In this document: piece after piece, positions 35,092 to 43,944 of the stretch
How positions within the stretch are numbered: position 1 is the stretch's first letter
Layout: every line of letters starts with the position of its first letter
DNA from: Thiodiazotropha sp040791665
GTDB lineage: Bacteria; Pseudomonadota; Gammaproteobacteria; Chromatiales; Chromatiaceae
Direction: 5' to 3'
Length of the DNA: 64,000 bases
NCBI GenBank assembly: GCA_040791665.1
Contig: JBFNNX010000010.1
Span: forward strand, 237,486 to 301,485
Translations under genes and position numbers: made by a program
Notes under the pieces: model-generated
What the model was told of the DNA's origin: nothing
What the model saw: the letters and a program-made list of their open reading frames with translations, nothing else
The model's database searches: none

Positions 35092-35551
35092 GTGAAGAGT
35101 GAAATCACGTTGTTGTTATTGAACGGATCCTGATGATTGACGAAACATTGCTTTATCTACTCTTCATGGTAGCTATTGGGGCAAAAATTTGAAGGATACC
35201 CGGGGGATTCAGCGGAAATAATTTCGGGGTTATGCCCCTCGACAAAATAAACATTGACCTATATCACGAAGACTTGATGAAGAACTGCTGCATGTTGCTC
35301 ATCGGAATTCGGACAACAATCCATGGAGCGGCAGGGTATTCAATAGACGTTATGTTCACCGTCGCTTGTCTGCAGGAAACAATTTGGCCGGAGCAGGCTA
35401 TTCGGGTCGTGCATGATGAATAGCGATTGGTTGATGTGGAATGGCATTTTAAACCCGATCTGCTGACTCGGGTCAGTGTAATGATGGATCGAGGAGCTCT
35501 TTTCGAAATTATCGATTATTATTAAAATCGATAGCAATTGGATGTAAGACG
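35092..35551. other. Divergent intergenic region
   Basis: 460 bases between the histidine kinase and the HTH-receiver gene, which are divergently transcribed. It is A/T-rich and should hold both promoters. The short open frames here have no coding character, and I see no operator or repeat that I can support. Confidence 0.5.
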
Positions 35552-36136
35552 ATGTATCGTAAGCCCTGGAAGAGACACTATCTTTCGCCGGGTGAGACAG
35601 CGGAGATACTAAAGGTCACACCAGCCTCGCTACGAGGATGGACACGCAAGGGTATACTCCGCGCAGAGACAACCAGGGGAGGACATAGGCGCTTTCCGGT
35701 CAGTGAGGTGATCCGGTTGGCTCGGAGTAAGGGTCTCGATGTAGAGTTGTCGCTTATTATGTCAATCAGATTGCTGATTATTGATAGCGACGTCGAATTC
35801 AGCAAGACGCTACAAAAGTCTCTGGGTAGTGTTACCGGGGTATCCAGAGTCGCGGTTGCTCACGATGGCTTTATGGCGGGATGGCTGCTGACCCAATTAA
35901 ATCCCGATGTTGTACTCTTGGATCTTAAAGTGCCAGGTATCGATAGTTCTCAAATATGCAACTTTATAAAGCGTGACCATCATACAAAATTCATCAGAGT
36001 GATTGCTATGTGTCGTAATTGTTCAAAACAACAAAAACAACAGATCGTGGATCTCGGTGCAGAAGTCTGTTTGTCAAAACCCTTTTCCGTAAATCTACTC
36101 AAGCAGGTTATGGGAATGGCACATCCGGACGATTGA
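35552..36136 (+). CDS. Excisionase/MerR-type HTH fused to a receiver domain
   Basis: 194 residues. Residues about 10-62 are a helix-turn-helix of the MerR/excisionase (BldC-like) type: LSPGETAEILKVTPASLRGW, then a basic wing TTRGGHRRFPVSEV. Residues about 70-190 are a receiver with the acceptor Asp in VVLLDLKVPGID and a Lys in CLSKPFS; the conserved switch Thr/Ser appears changed (AMCRNC). The order, DNA-binding domain first, is reversed from common response regulators. Two small gaps link it to the HD-GYP gene, so they form one operon. Confidence 0.85.
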   Translation: MYRKPWKRHYLSPGETAEILKVTPASLRGWTRKGILRAETTRGGHRRFPVSEVIRLARSKGLDVELSLIMSIRLLIIDSDVEFSKTLQKSLGSVTGVSRVAVAHDGFMAGWLLTQLNPDVVLLDLKVPGIDSSQICNFIKRDHHTKFIRVIAMCRNCSKQQKQQIVDLGAEVCLSKPFSVNLLKQVMGMAHPDD

Positions 36137-36147
36137 TCCGATCCTGA

Positions 36148-37155
36148 ATGAATAACTCCGGCTTTCCCCTGAGCGGTCGGCCCGACAGGCCTTGTCGTAT
36201 CCTTGTCGTCGAGGATAATGAGCTGCACCTTACGATGCACGTCGAGGCGCTCCGAAGTCTGCCGTGCCAGGTTACTGCCGTTACTTCAGGTCATAAGGCG
36301 CTAACCCTGGTCGAACAAGAGAACTTCGATTTGGTATTGCTGGACAAGCGGTTGCCCGATATAGATGGTGACGAAGTCTGTTACAGGATTCGTCAGGAGC
36401 TTGATAACCATCTATTGCCGGTGATTATGGTGACCGCATTCGGCAATCCGGAGAGCCTGCGGCAGAGTCTGTCGAATGGCGCCAATGACTTCATCAAGAA
36501 GCCTTACGATCCACTAGAACTCAAGTCGCGTGCCAGGGCTGCCATGGAGATGAAGCACCTGATCGATCAATTGGACAATGCCGCTTCGGTATTGTTTACT
36601 CTGGCAAAGATGGTAGAGGCGCGCGACCCGACAACGGGTGAGCATTGTAATCGCCTGGTACGAACCTGCCGAATTCTAGGGGATGATTTGAATCTTTCGG
36701 CCGCTGAGCGGGAAGCACTACGAAAAGGGGCCATTCTGCATGATATCGGCAAAATCGGGATACCCGATTCCGTGTTGCTGAAACCGGGTGAGCTGACAAT
36801 TGAGGAATGGCGGGTCATGCGAAGACATGCGCAGATCGGTGCGGACCTGTGTAACCGGCTGAACAGCGTGCGGGATGCTGTGCCGATCATACGTCACCAC
36901 CATGAGCGTTGGGATGGCGGTGGATATCCGGATGGATTGTCCGGAGATCGGATCCCATTGATAGCCAGGGTTTTTCAGTATGCGGATATCTACGACGCCT
37001 TGAGACACGATCGTGTCTACAGTAAGGCGCAATCTGTCGAAAAGGTCAGCGACGTGATCGCAGGCGAAATCGAGAAGGGCTGGCGAGATCCTGAGATAGG
37101 TAAGATTTTTATCGATTTGCTCAGGCATGATCCGAGTAGATTAGACGCGGATTGA
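36148..37155 (+). CDS. Receiver-HD-GYP c-di-GMP phosphodiesterase (RpfG type)
   Basis: 335 residues. Receiver domain at about 15-130 with the acceptor Asp in LVLLDKRLPDIDGDE and FIKKPYDP. HD-GYP domain at about 145-330 with HDIGKIGIPDSVLLKPG, HHHERWDGGGYPDGLSG and ARVFQYADIYDAL, containing the metal-binding His/Asp set. HD-GYP enzymes hydrolyse c-di-GMP to GMP. It lies 11 bases after the HTH-receiver gene and 12 before ygbA. Confidence 0.94.
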   Translation: MNNSGFPLSGRPDRPCRILVVEDNELHLTMHVEALRSLPCQVTAVTSGHKALTLVEQENFDLVLLDKRLPDIDGDEVCYRIRQELDNHLLPVIMVTAFGNPESLRQSLSNGANDFIKKPYDPLELKSRARAAMEMKHLIDQLDNAASVLFTLAKMVEARDPTTGEHCNRLVRTCRILGDDLNLSAAEREALRKGAILHDIGKIGIPDSVLLKPGELTIEEWRVMRRHAQIGADLCNRLNSVRDAVPIIRHHHERWDGGGYPDGLSGDRIPLIARVFQYADIYDALRHDRVYSKAQSVEKVSDVIAGEIEKGWRDPEIGKIFIDLLRHDPSRLDAD

Positions 37156-37167
37156 GGTGCCTTAAGC

Positions 37168-37506
37168 ATGGGTAGACATAGAATCAGACGTGAAAAGCAG
37201 ACGATATCGGCGATGATGGCAATTTACTGTCGTGATCATCATCACTCCGATGACTCTCTGTGCGAAGCCTGCGATCAACTATTGGATTATGCTCGAAGGC
37301 GCCTGGATACCTGTCCCTTCCAGGAGAAGAAGCCGGCGTGCAACCACTGTACCGTTCACTGTTATTCCAAGGATATGCGCATAAGAGTGCAGGATGTAAT
37401 GCGCTACGCCGGGCCAAGAATGTTATTTCGCCATCCAATATTGAGTCTTTTTCATTTCTTAGACAAAATGCGGGAGGTTCCGGAACTTACCAAACCCGGG
37501 AAATAA
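37168..37506 (+). CDS. ygbA: YgbA family (nitrous-oxide-stimulated promoter) protein
   Basis: 112 residues. The cysteine-rich core (CEACDQLLDYARRRLDTCPF, then KPACNHCTVHCY) and the C-terminal MRYAGPRMLFRHPILSLFHFLDK match the YgbA family, known in E. coli as part of the NsrR nitric-oxide regulon. The four to five Cys may bind metal. It is cotranscribed with the HD-GYP gene, a link between NO response and c-di-GMP that is inferred from position only. I saw no NsrR operator. Confidence 0.9.
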   Translation: MGRHRIRREKQTISAMMAIYCRDHHHSDDSLCEACDQLLDYARRRLDTCPFQEKKPACNHCTVHCYSKDMRIRVQDVMRYAGPRMLFRHPILSLFHFLDKMREVPELTKPGK

Positions 37507-37510
37507 TGGA

Positions 37511-40048
37511 TCAACCTATAACTTTTTCCTGCAGGGCGCAGGCAATATAGTCTGAGAAGTCTTGATGTGGCATTGGCCTGGAGAAATAGTAGCCTTGCGC
37601 GAAATTGACATTGAGTGATTTTAGAAATCTTGCCTGGTCAAGGGTTTCAACACCTTCGGCAATGATGGACATGCCGAATTTTTTCCCCATCAGAACTATT
37701 GTTTCCGTCAATGTCCGGTTATCCATATCCGTAGGCAGTCCATTGATGAAAGAACGGTCAATCTTCAGATGATTGAGTGGGAAGCGTTTGATATATGCTA
37801 ATGACGAGTACCCGGTTCCGAAGTCATCCATTGCCGATTCGATACCGAGTTTCTTTAAGTGATGAAAGATTTCAAATACCTCTTCATCACTCTGCAGCAT
37901 TAGATTTTCAGTGATCTCCACGCATAGTTTTAGGTCGATATTGTCAGCCTGTTGCGCGATACGTGATATAAATTTAATAAACGAGGCATCACAGAAATAG
38001 TTTGGTGGAACATTTACCGATAACCAGAATTTCTCGGGCCGCTGATCCCAGGATTTAACATGGTCCAGAACGATTTGAAACAGCCAGTTCGTAATCTGTT
38101 TGATCATTCCCGACTGTTCTGCAACGGGTATGAAATCCGAGGGCGGTACAGATCCCAATACGGGGTTTTCCCACCGCAGAAGTACCTCGGCGCCGACCAG
38201 TGAATTGTCTTCAATATCAACAATGGGTTGGTAGACAGGGTAGAGTTCACCCGCTTCCAGGGCATGGCTCAATTGCGTCTCAAGTTCTATTCTCTCTGAA
38301 ACCTTTGTATTTAGGTCATGGGTAAAGAAGCGGAATGTGTTGCGTCCGGCATGTTTGGCCTCATACAAGGCAATATCAGCATTACTCATCAGGGTACTGA
38401 CATCATCGCCGTCATCAGGATAGATGGCTATACCCAGACTGGAAGTAATGCTTACCTCCCTATTATTCAGATGAAATGGGTATTCAGTGGCAGTAATGAG
38501 TTTGCTGACAATACGTTCCAAATCGGTGGAAAGATTAATGACATCGGGTATCAAGGCCAAAAATTCATCTCCGCCCAAGCGCGCTAATGTATCCTCCGAT
38601 CTCAACTGTTCTTTTATACGTTTCGCCACCTTTATCAACAACAGATCGCCCACAGCATGTCCCATCGAGTCATTGATGTTCTTAAAATGGTCTAGATCGA
38701 TATAGATGACAGCCACATGCTGACTGTTGCGCTTGGCGTGTTGCAGAAGTTGCTGTAGACGGTCGAATGCGAGAAAGCGGTTTGGTAATTGTGTGAGCTG
38801 ATCGTGTGTCGCCTGTTCAAGTAGTTTCTCCTCAAAGGCCTTTCGATCAGTGATATCCTCTTTTACCGACAAGTAGTGGGTCATGTATCCGTTGCTGTTG
38901 CGGATTGGAGCAATGACCACTGATTCCCAATAGACAGAACCGTTTTTTCGTTTATTGCAGAACTCTCCTTTCCAAATCTCACCTTTTTTTATCGTGCTCC
39001 ACATTTTGCCTAACAACACACCGTCATTTACATCGCCCTCCAGCATGCGGATATGCTTGCCAATGACTTCCTGTGCCGGGTAGCCGCTTACTTCAGAAAA
39101 CTTGGGGTTTACGTATTCAATGATGCCTTCCAGGTCGGTGATAACGACTGACGCGGGGCTTTGTTCCACTGCCATGGAGAGCTTTTTCAGGTCCTCCGAG
39201 GTCTTTCGTCTCTGCTCAATCTCTTTTGCAAGCTGGGTATTTATGCTTAGTAACGTTTCCCTGTCGATTTTAATCTCGCCCATCATCTCATTGAAGCTTT
39301 TGGCAAGACGGCCAAGTTCATCGTTTGAGATGATGGGGACATCCTTTTCAAGGTTGCCCTCGGTAATCCGGGACGCTCCCTGGGACAAAATATCCACAGG
39401 GTGCAGTACCTGCATTCTAAAGATGATGAAGATGACACTACCCAGAAATATCACGATCAAACTGTAAATCAGAATCAGATCGATAACGGCATCGCGAGTA
39501 ACCCGATTGATACGTGATGTGTCCAGTCCTACCAATACCCAGCCCAATACTTGATCGTCATTCTTGATGGCAAACTCAAGAACAATGGGAATTGTTGTCA
39601 GTCCGCTCGAATCCTCAAATGGTATATATTGGTATTTTATCCACCTCTCGATCTGTTCGGGTTGGACATTGTCAGGCAGAAAAGTGGTTATAGGATGGCC
39701 TTCTATTGTTCGTATTTGTGCGAATACGACATCGACGTCGTTGGAGATCTTCTGGACTATGCTGTCCAATCCCGAGACGTCATAACTATAGATGGCGCCA
39801 GGGCTGATCAATGCTATGAACTCACCAATCGCATTGGCCTTGCTGCGCAGGCTGTTTTCAAGAAGGTCATGCTGGGTTTTGTAGACGTAAAGCGCGGCTC
39901 CACCCAGCGTAATAACAAGAGTGATGATTATCCAGATAATGAATTTGAAACGCAGACTCCTTTTGTAAACAGGAAGCATGCGCGGTTTTGTTATGTGTTC
40001 CTCGTCAGTTGTCATGGATGGCATCAACAATGGCACGGTGAGAATCAT
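37511..40048 (-). CDS. Membrane HAMP-PAS-GGDEF-EAL cyclic-di-GMP protein
   Basis: 845 residues. TM helix (about 32-52), periplasmic segment (about 53-195), TM helix (about 196-216), HAMP (about 217-270), coiled coil, PAS (about 285-405), GGDEF (about 410-575; RLGGDEF with an RSED I-site), EAL (about 590-840; AEVLLRW, ITENLM, DDFGTGYSS, KIDRSF, AEGVE). It has the same layout as the 2751-5180 protein and likewise follows a PhnD-like gene, which it overlaps by 44 bases if the first ATG is used; ATGs at residues 9 and 12 would reduce the overlap. Confidence 0.94.
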   Translation of the reverse strand: MILTVPLLMPSMTTDEEHITKPRMLPVYKRSLRFKFIIWIIITLVITLGGAALYVYKTQHDLLENSLRSKANAIGEFIALISPGAIYSYDVSGLDSIVQKISNDVDVVFAQIRTIEGHPITTFLPDNVQPEQIERWIKYQYIPFEDSSGLTTIPIVLEFAIKNDDQVLGWVLVGLDTSRINRVTRDAVIDLILIYSLIVIFLGSVIFIIFRMQVLHPVDILSQGASRITEGNLEKDVPIISNDELGRLAKSFNEMMGEIKIDRETLLSINTQLAKEIEQRRKTSEDLKKLSMAVEQSPASVVITDLEGIIEYVNPKFSEVSGYPAQEVIGKHIRMLEGDVNDGVLLGKMWSTIKKGEIWKGEFCNKRKNGSVYWESVVIAPIRNSNGYMTHYLSVKEDITDRKAFEEKLLEQATHDQLTQLPNRFLAFDRLQQLLQHAKRNSQHVAVIYIDLDHFKNINDSMGHAVGDLLLIKVAKRIKEQLRSEDTLARLGGDEFLALIPDVINLSTDLERIVSKLITATEYPFHLNNREVSITSSLGIAIYPDDGDDVSTLMSNADIALYEAKHAGRNTFRFFTHDLNTKVSERIELETQLSHALEAGELYPVYQPIVDIEDNSLVGAEVLLRWENPVLGSVPPSDFIPVAEQSGMIKQITNWLFQIVLDHVKSWDQRPEKFWLSVNVPPNYFCDASFIKFISRIAQQADNIDLKLCVEITENLMLQSDEEVFEIFHHLKKLGIESAMDDFGTGYSSLAYIKRFPLNHLKIDRSFINGLPTDMDNRTLTETIVLMGKKFGMSIIAEGVETLDQARFLKSLNVNFAQGYYFSRPMPHQDFSDYIACALQEKVIG

Positions 40049-40883
40049 AATCCTTGTCGTCTACCGGATTGAAGGCGCTCAAACGCGCTTGTCGCAGGAT
40101 TTCCTTTCCCCGAGGTGATGCCTTGAGGTTAAGCAATAGGTTTCTTATCTTCATTTTTAAGCCATCGACCATCTCTTCCTTTACAGCCCAGGGAAGATGC
40201 GGAAGCGGCTCACTGACGGCAATTACGGTCAGTTCGTCCACATTGATCTTATTGGTCACCACCGGCAGCCGTTGAACCACCTCGCCGGCTCCCCCAGCAT
40301 CAGCGCGTTTGAGATAAGTGGATAATACCGCATTAGGCGGGTTGATGGCATAGGTCTCCTGGTAGTCGCCAGCCTCCAATCCTGCCCGGCGGAGGAGATA
40401 GGTAGGCACGATATAACTCATCATCGCCCTGGGGCCGCCACCGAAAAGTATTTTTTTGTGTCGTAGCTGTTCAAGTTGCTTGATACCTGAATCACCGCGC
40501 ACATAGATCGCTCCGCGGATCGTCTTTTCCCCGAACTCCTCGTTCTGAACCAGCGCTTCATAACCGAGTTTTTCATGGGCATTGATGTATTCGAATTGAT
40601 TCAGATGAACCAAGTCATACCGGCGCTGTTGCAAACGTTCCAGAAAAACATCGAAATTCGGAGACAGTTCCAGTTTAACCGGACGTTGCAGCTGCTCCTG
40701 CAGATAGCGTGACAGCGGGCGAAACAGATTGGCAGTGACTACGGCATCGCGTCGAGGAAAAATGCCGATGAGAAGGGGATCGGCCATAACACTGGTGAAG
40801 AGATTTGCGGCGATCAGCAAAAATAGAAGACAGGCCTTGAGGGTACCGGTACTGAATCTTTTTACTCTATCGCGATGTTCCAT
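40005..40883 (-). CDS. PhnD-like periplasmic substrate-binding protein (second locus)
   Basis: 292 residues, signal peptide with hydrophobic core about 14-32 (cleavage near VMA-DPLL). It has the classical PhnD/phosphonate-binding layout: IGIFPRRDAVVTANLFRPL at the start, QQRRYDLVHLNQFEY around 95 and FGGGPRAMMSYIVPTYLL in the hinge region. No phnC or phnE homologue adjoins; the next gene is the membrane GGDEF-EAL protein with overlapping reading frames. This repeats the pairing seen at 2751-6079 with a differently diverged binding protein. Confidence 0.88.
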   Translation of the reverse strand: MEHRDRVKRFSTGTLKACLLFLLIAANLFTSVMADPLLIGIFPRRDAVVTANLFRPLSRYLQEQLQRPVKLELSPNFDVFLERLQQRRYDLVHLNQFEYINAHEKLGYEALVQNEEFGEKTIRGAIYVRGDSGIKQLEQLRHKKILFGGGPRAMMSYIVPTYLLRRAGLEAGDYQETYAINPPNAVLSTYLKRADAGGAGEVVQRLPVVTNKINVDELTVIAVSEPLPHLPWAVKEEMVDGLKMKIRNLLLNLKASPRGKEILRQARLSAFNPVDDKDYDSHRAIVDAIHDN

Positions 40884-41064
40884 GATTTATTATGTAACTA
40901 ATTGATAATCAAGGGAAAGCACGTAAAACCATGAGTTAATTATTGTTATCGGCAGCATTAACGCTATCTTAAAATATTCGTAATGCTTATATATAGCAGC
41001 TAGTACTGTAAATATCAGGCAGTATGTCATCATTTGGACAAAGACTAATTCTAAAATGGTGTAG

Positions 41065-41083
41065 TCCGGATCTCCCATCCGGA
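41065..41083. promoter_or_regulatory. Inverted repeat upstream of the SDR gene, possible operator
   Basis: TCCGGAT (41065-41071) / ATCCGGA (41077-41083) around five bases, 46 bases before the SDR start at 41129. It lies where a regulator of the sugar operon could bind; no regulator gene is adjacent, and function is unproven. Confidence 0.35.
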
Positions 41084-41128
41084 TCGATACGGACATTCAG
41101 CTAAAACAGACAATCAGGTGAGGGGAGA

Positions 41129-41944
41129 ATGAGGGGTATTAAATCAGATATGTTGGCCGGGCAGCGGGCCTTGGTGACAGGTGCAAATTCAGGTATTGGT
41201 GCGGCCGTGGCCCGAGGTCTCGCAATGGCAGGCGCCAAGGTAGTCATTAATTACGTTGTCAATGAATCGGATGCCATAATGCTGGTCAACGAAATCGAGA
41301 AATCCGGTGGTGAAGCGATGGCCCTATACGGCGATATCAGTAACGAGAATGATGTACGGTCAATGTTCAGCCAGATGATCGAGGCCTGGGGCAGTATCGA
41401 TATTCTCGTCAACAATGCTGGAATTCAGCGGGATGCGCCTTTTATCGATATGACATTGGCGCAATGGAATAAAGTTATGGACGTCAATCTCACCGGTCAG
41501 TTTCTTTGCACCCGGGAAGCGACCAGAGAGTTTGTGCGGCGGGGGGTCGTACCGGAGTTGTCATGCGCGGCTGGCAAGGTTATCTGCATGTCGTCGGTAC
41601 ACGAAGTGATTCCTTGGGCCGGCCATGTCAACTACGCGGCATCGAAGGGGGGGGTGATGATGTTCATGCAGAGCGTCGCTCAAGAGTTGGCACATCAGAA
41701 GATCCGCGTCAACGGAATTGCTCCGGGCGCTATCCGTACACCGATAAATCGTAGTGCCTGGGAGACGCCGGAAGCGGAAGCCTCCTTGCTGAAACTGATC
41801 CCCTACGAACGTATTGGCGATCCTGCCGACATCGCCAAGGCTGTGGTCTGGCTTGCCTCGGATGAGTCAGACTACGTTACTGGCACAACACTGTTTGTGG
41901 ATGGCGGCATGACCCTCTATCCGGGGTTCAGAGAAGGTGGTTGA
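41129..41944 (+). CDS. Short-chain dehydrogenase, glucose 1-dehydrogenase-like
   Basis: 271 residues. NAD(P)-binding TGANSGIG (about 17-24), NNAG, the catalytic Ser in MSSVHEV with YAASKGG (Tyr and Lys), and the C-terminal VTGTTLFVDGGMTLYPGF, whose ending matches bacterial glucose 1-dehydrogenases (glucose to glucono-1,5-lactone). GAGGGGAG is a strong ribosome site before the ATG. It is first in an operon with two glucosidases, and the gene facing them encodes a lactonase-gluconokinase, which supports the glucose assignment. Some SDRs of this clade use other polyols, so the substrate is inferred. Confidence 0.85.
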   Translation: MRGIKSDMLAGQRALVTGANSGIGAAVARGLAMAGAKVVINYVVNESDAIMLVNEIEKSGGEAMALYGDISNENDVRSMFSQMIEAWGSIDILVNNAGIQRDAPFIDMTLAQWNKVMDVNLTGQFLCTREATREFVRRGVVPELSCAAGKVICMSSVHEVIPWAGHVNYAASKGGVMMFMQSVAQELAHQKIRVNGIAPGAIRTPINRSAWETPEAEASLLKLIPYERIGDPADIAKAVVWLASDESDYVTGTTLFVDGGMTLYPGFREGG

Positions 41945-43934
41945 GCATCCGATGTCAATTCGCTTCGGTCGTGCTGTCTGTGGCGATCTCAAGCGGGCCG
42001 AAGGCTACGAGTGGCTGTTGACCAATGGCACCGGTGCCTATGCGGCGGGCACGATCGCATCAAGTCTGACACGACGATACCATGGACTGCTTATCGCTCC
42101 CCTGACCGGCGCCCTGGATCGCCATCTCATGATGACCAAGGCAGATGCCACCCTGCGACTCGACGGCAGGGAGTGGCCGTTGTTCAGCAATCGTTGGTAT
42201 GGCGATGTGATCGACCCTCATGGTTATCGCTATCTGGAGAGTTTTCAACTGCTGGGCAGGATGCCGGTGTGGCGATTTGCCTTCGGTCACGTGAATCTGG
42301 AGATGCGGATCTGGATGGAGCATGGACAGGCAACCACCTATGTGGCTTACCGCCTCTCCGGCTGGAATGGAACGGCCGAGCTGAATGTCAATATGCTTGC
42401 CAACCGCCGTGATCACCATGGCAATATGCATATCAGGGATACCACCGCTTCGGTTACTGAATCGGATTGTGGCATGTGTATCGAATGGCCTGAAGGCGAT
42501 CGTCTCTCGATTCATACCACGGATGCCGCCTTTGAACCCTGGCAACACTGGTACGAAGGCTACCTGCTGAGCAGAGAAGAGCAGCGTGGCCTCGCTTCAT
42601 TGGACAACAATCTGTCGGTCGGCCGGGTGGCCTTACGACTACGGCAAGATGAATGGAGCGGCTTTGCCGTTACGCTTGAGAGCAACATCGACTTCGATAT
42701 CGAGTCGTCCATGGGGCGATTTTTCGAGCGGGATGCAAAGCTGATAAAAGGTGCTGGAGGAAGATTCGCCAGCACAACTCCTGACTGGATAGACCGGCTG
42801 CTGTTGTCGGCGGATGATTTTTTGATCGAAAGGACTTTACCCTCTAATAATACCGGCTATTCGATCATTGCCGGTTATCCCTGGTTCGGTGATTGGGGCA
42901 GAGATACCATGATATCACTGTCCGGTCTGACCATTGCGACGGGAAGAGCCGATATCGCGCGTTCGATTCTGCTCGGTTATGCCGAACTCACCGATAGAGG
43001 GCAACTCCCCAACCGCTTCGTTGGCACAGGTGAGCAGGCCGAATACAACACGGTCGATGCCGCACTCTGGTATTTCGAGGCATGGCGCGCCTATACCGAT
43101 GCGACGCGGGATGACAAGCTCCTGAAACGCTATTTTACGGTACTGGAGGAGATCATCGATTGGCACATCAAAGGTACCAGATACGGTATCGGCATGGATC
43201 CCGATGATCACCTGCTGCATGCAGGAGAGCCAGGTGTACAACTGACCTGGATGGATGCCAAGGTCGGCGAATGGGTGGTAACGCCACGCATGGGAAAGCC
43301 GGTGGAGATCAATGCGCTCTGGTATAATGCGCTCACTATCATGGCCGACTTCGCATCTCGCTTGGGTGGATCTGGGCATCCCTATCGAGATATCGCCAAT
43401 GCTGTAGGCGACAGCTTCCAACGTTTCAAACGTAAAAACGAACAAGGCCTATACGATCTGCTGGACGGACCGAAAGGCGACGATGCATCGATCCGCCCCA
43501 ACCAGATCCTGGCCGTCAGCCTCCCGTATACCCCGCTTGATGAAGCAGCCTGCCGAAATGTCGTCGAGGTGTGTGGCAACGAGTTACTCTGCTCTTATGG
43601 CCTGCGCTCCTTGAGTCCCCGTGACAAGGCCTACCGCGGCCACTATCGGGGGGGTGTCGCGGATCGTGACGGCGCATACCACCAAGGCACGGTTTGGGCA
43701 TGGTTGCTGGGTCACTATGCTCTGGCGGAATATCGGGTGTATGGCGACGCGAAGGTGGCTCAACAGCGACTGGCACCTCTGGCCGATCATCTGCTGGACG
43801 CGGGATTGGGTTCAATCAGTGAGATCTTCGATGGCGATCCGCCGCATATGGCGGCCGGGACACCGGCCCAGGCCTGGTCGGTAGCATGCACGCTGGATGC
43901 CTGGTGGCGCCTCGAACGGGCGAAAGGGTCATGA
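41937..43934 (+). CDS. Amylo-alpha-1,6-glucosidase-type glycoside hydrolase
   Basis: 665 residues. N-terminal beta-sandwich of the bacterial/archaeal glycogen debranching type (WLLTNGTGAYAAGTIASSLTRRYHGLL, about 25-50). A C-terminal (alpha/alpha)6 catalytic domain carries GYPWFGDWGRDTMISLSGL (about 310), EYNTVDAALWYFEAW (about 365) and YHQGTVWAWLLGHY (about 580) with acidic catalytic residues. It removes alpha-linked glucose from glycogen-like or small glucosides in the cytoplasm. The start overlaps the SDR stop by eight bases. The exact substrate cannot be read from sequence. Confidence 0.87.
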   Translation: MVEHPMSIRFGRAVCGDLKRAEGYEWLLTNGTGAYAAGTIASSLTRRYHGLLIAPLTGALDRHLMMTKADATLRLDGREWPLFSNRWYGDVIDPHGYRYLESFQLLGRMPVWRFAFGHVNLEMRIWMEHGQATTYVAYRLSGWNGTAELNVNMLANRRDHHGNMHIRDTTASVTESDCGMCIEWPEGDRLSIHTTDAAFEPWQHWYEGYLLSREEQRGLASLDNNLSVGRVALRLRQDEWSGFAVTLESNIDFDIESSMGRFFERDAKLIKGAGGRFASTTPDWIDRLLLSADDFLIERTLPSNNTGYSIIAGYPWFGDWGRDTMISLSGLTIATGRADIARSILLGYAELTDRGQLPNRFVGTGEQAEYNTVDAALWYFEAWRAYTDATRDDKLLKRYFTVLEEIIDWHIKGTRYGIGMDPDDHLLHAGEPGVQLTWMDAKVGEWVVTPRMGKPVEINALWYNALTIMADFASRLGGSGHPYRDIANAVGDSFQRFKRKNEQGLYDLLDGPKGDDASIRPNQILAVSLPYTPLDEAACRNVVEVCGNELLCSYGLRSLSPRDKAYRGHYRGGVADRDGAYHQGTVWAWLLGHYALAEYRVYGDAKVAQQRLAPLADHLLDAGLGSISEIFDGDPPHMAAGTPAQAWSVACTLDAWWRLERAKGS

Positions 43935-43944
43935 AGGAGTGGTA

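Noticed and set aside
35232..35537. Short open frames on both strands between the histidine kinase and the HTH-receiver gene
   Set aside because: They overlap each other, lack ribosome sites and read as chance frames in an A/T-rich promoter region.
40890..41096. 68-residue open frame with two hydrophobic segments upstream of the second PhnD-like gene
   Set aside because: No ribosome site and no recognisable family; it occupies the region expected to hold the promoters of the flanking genes.
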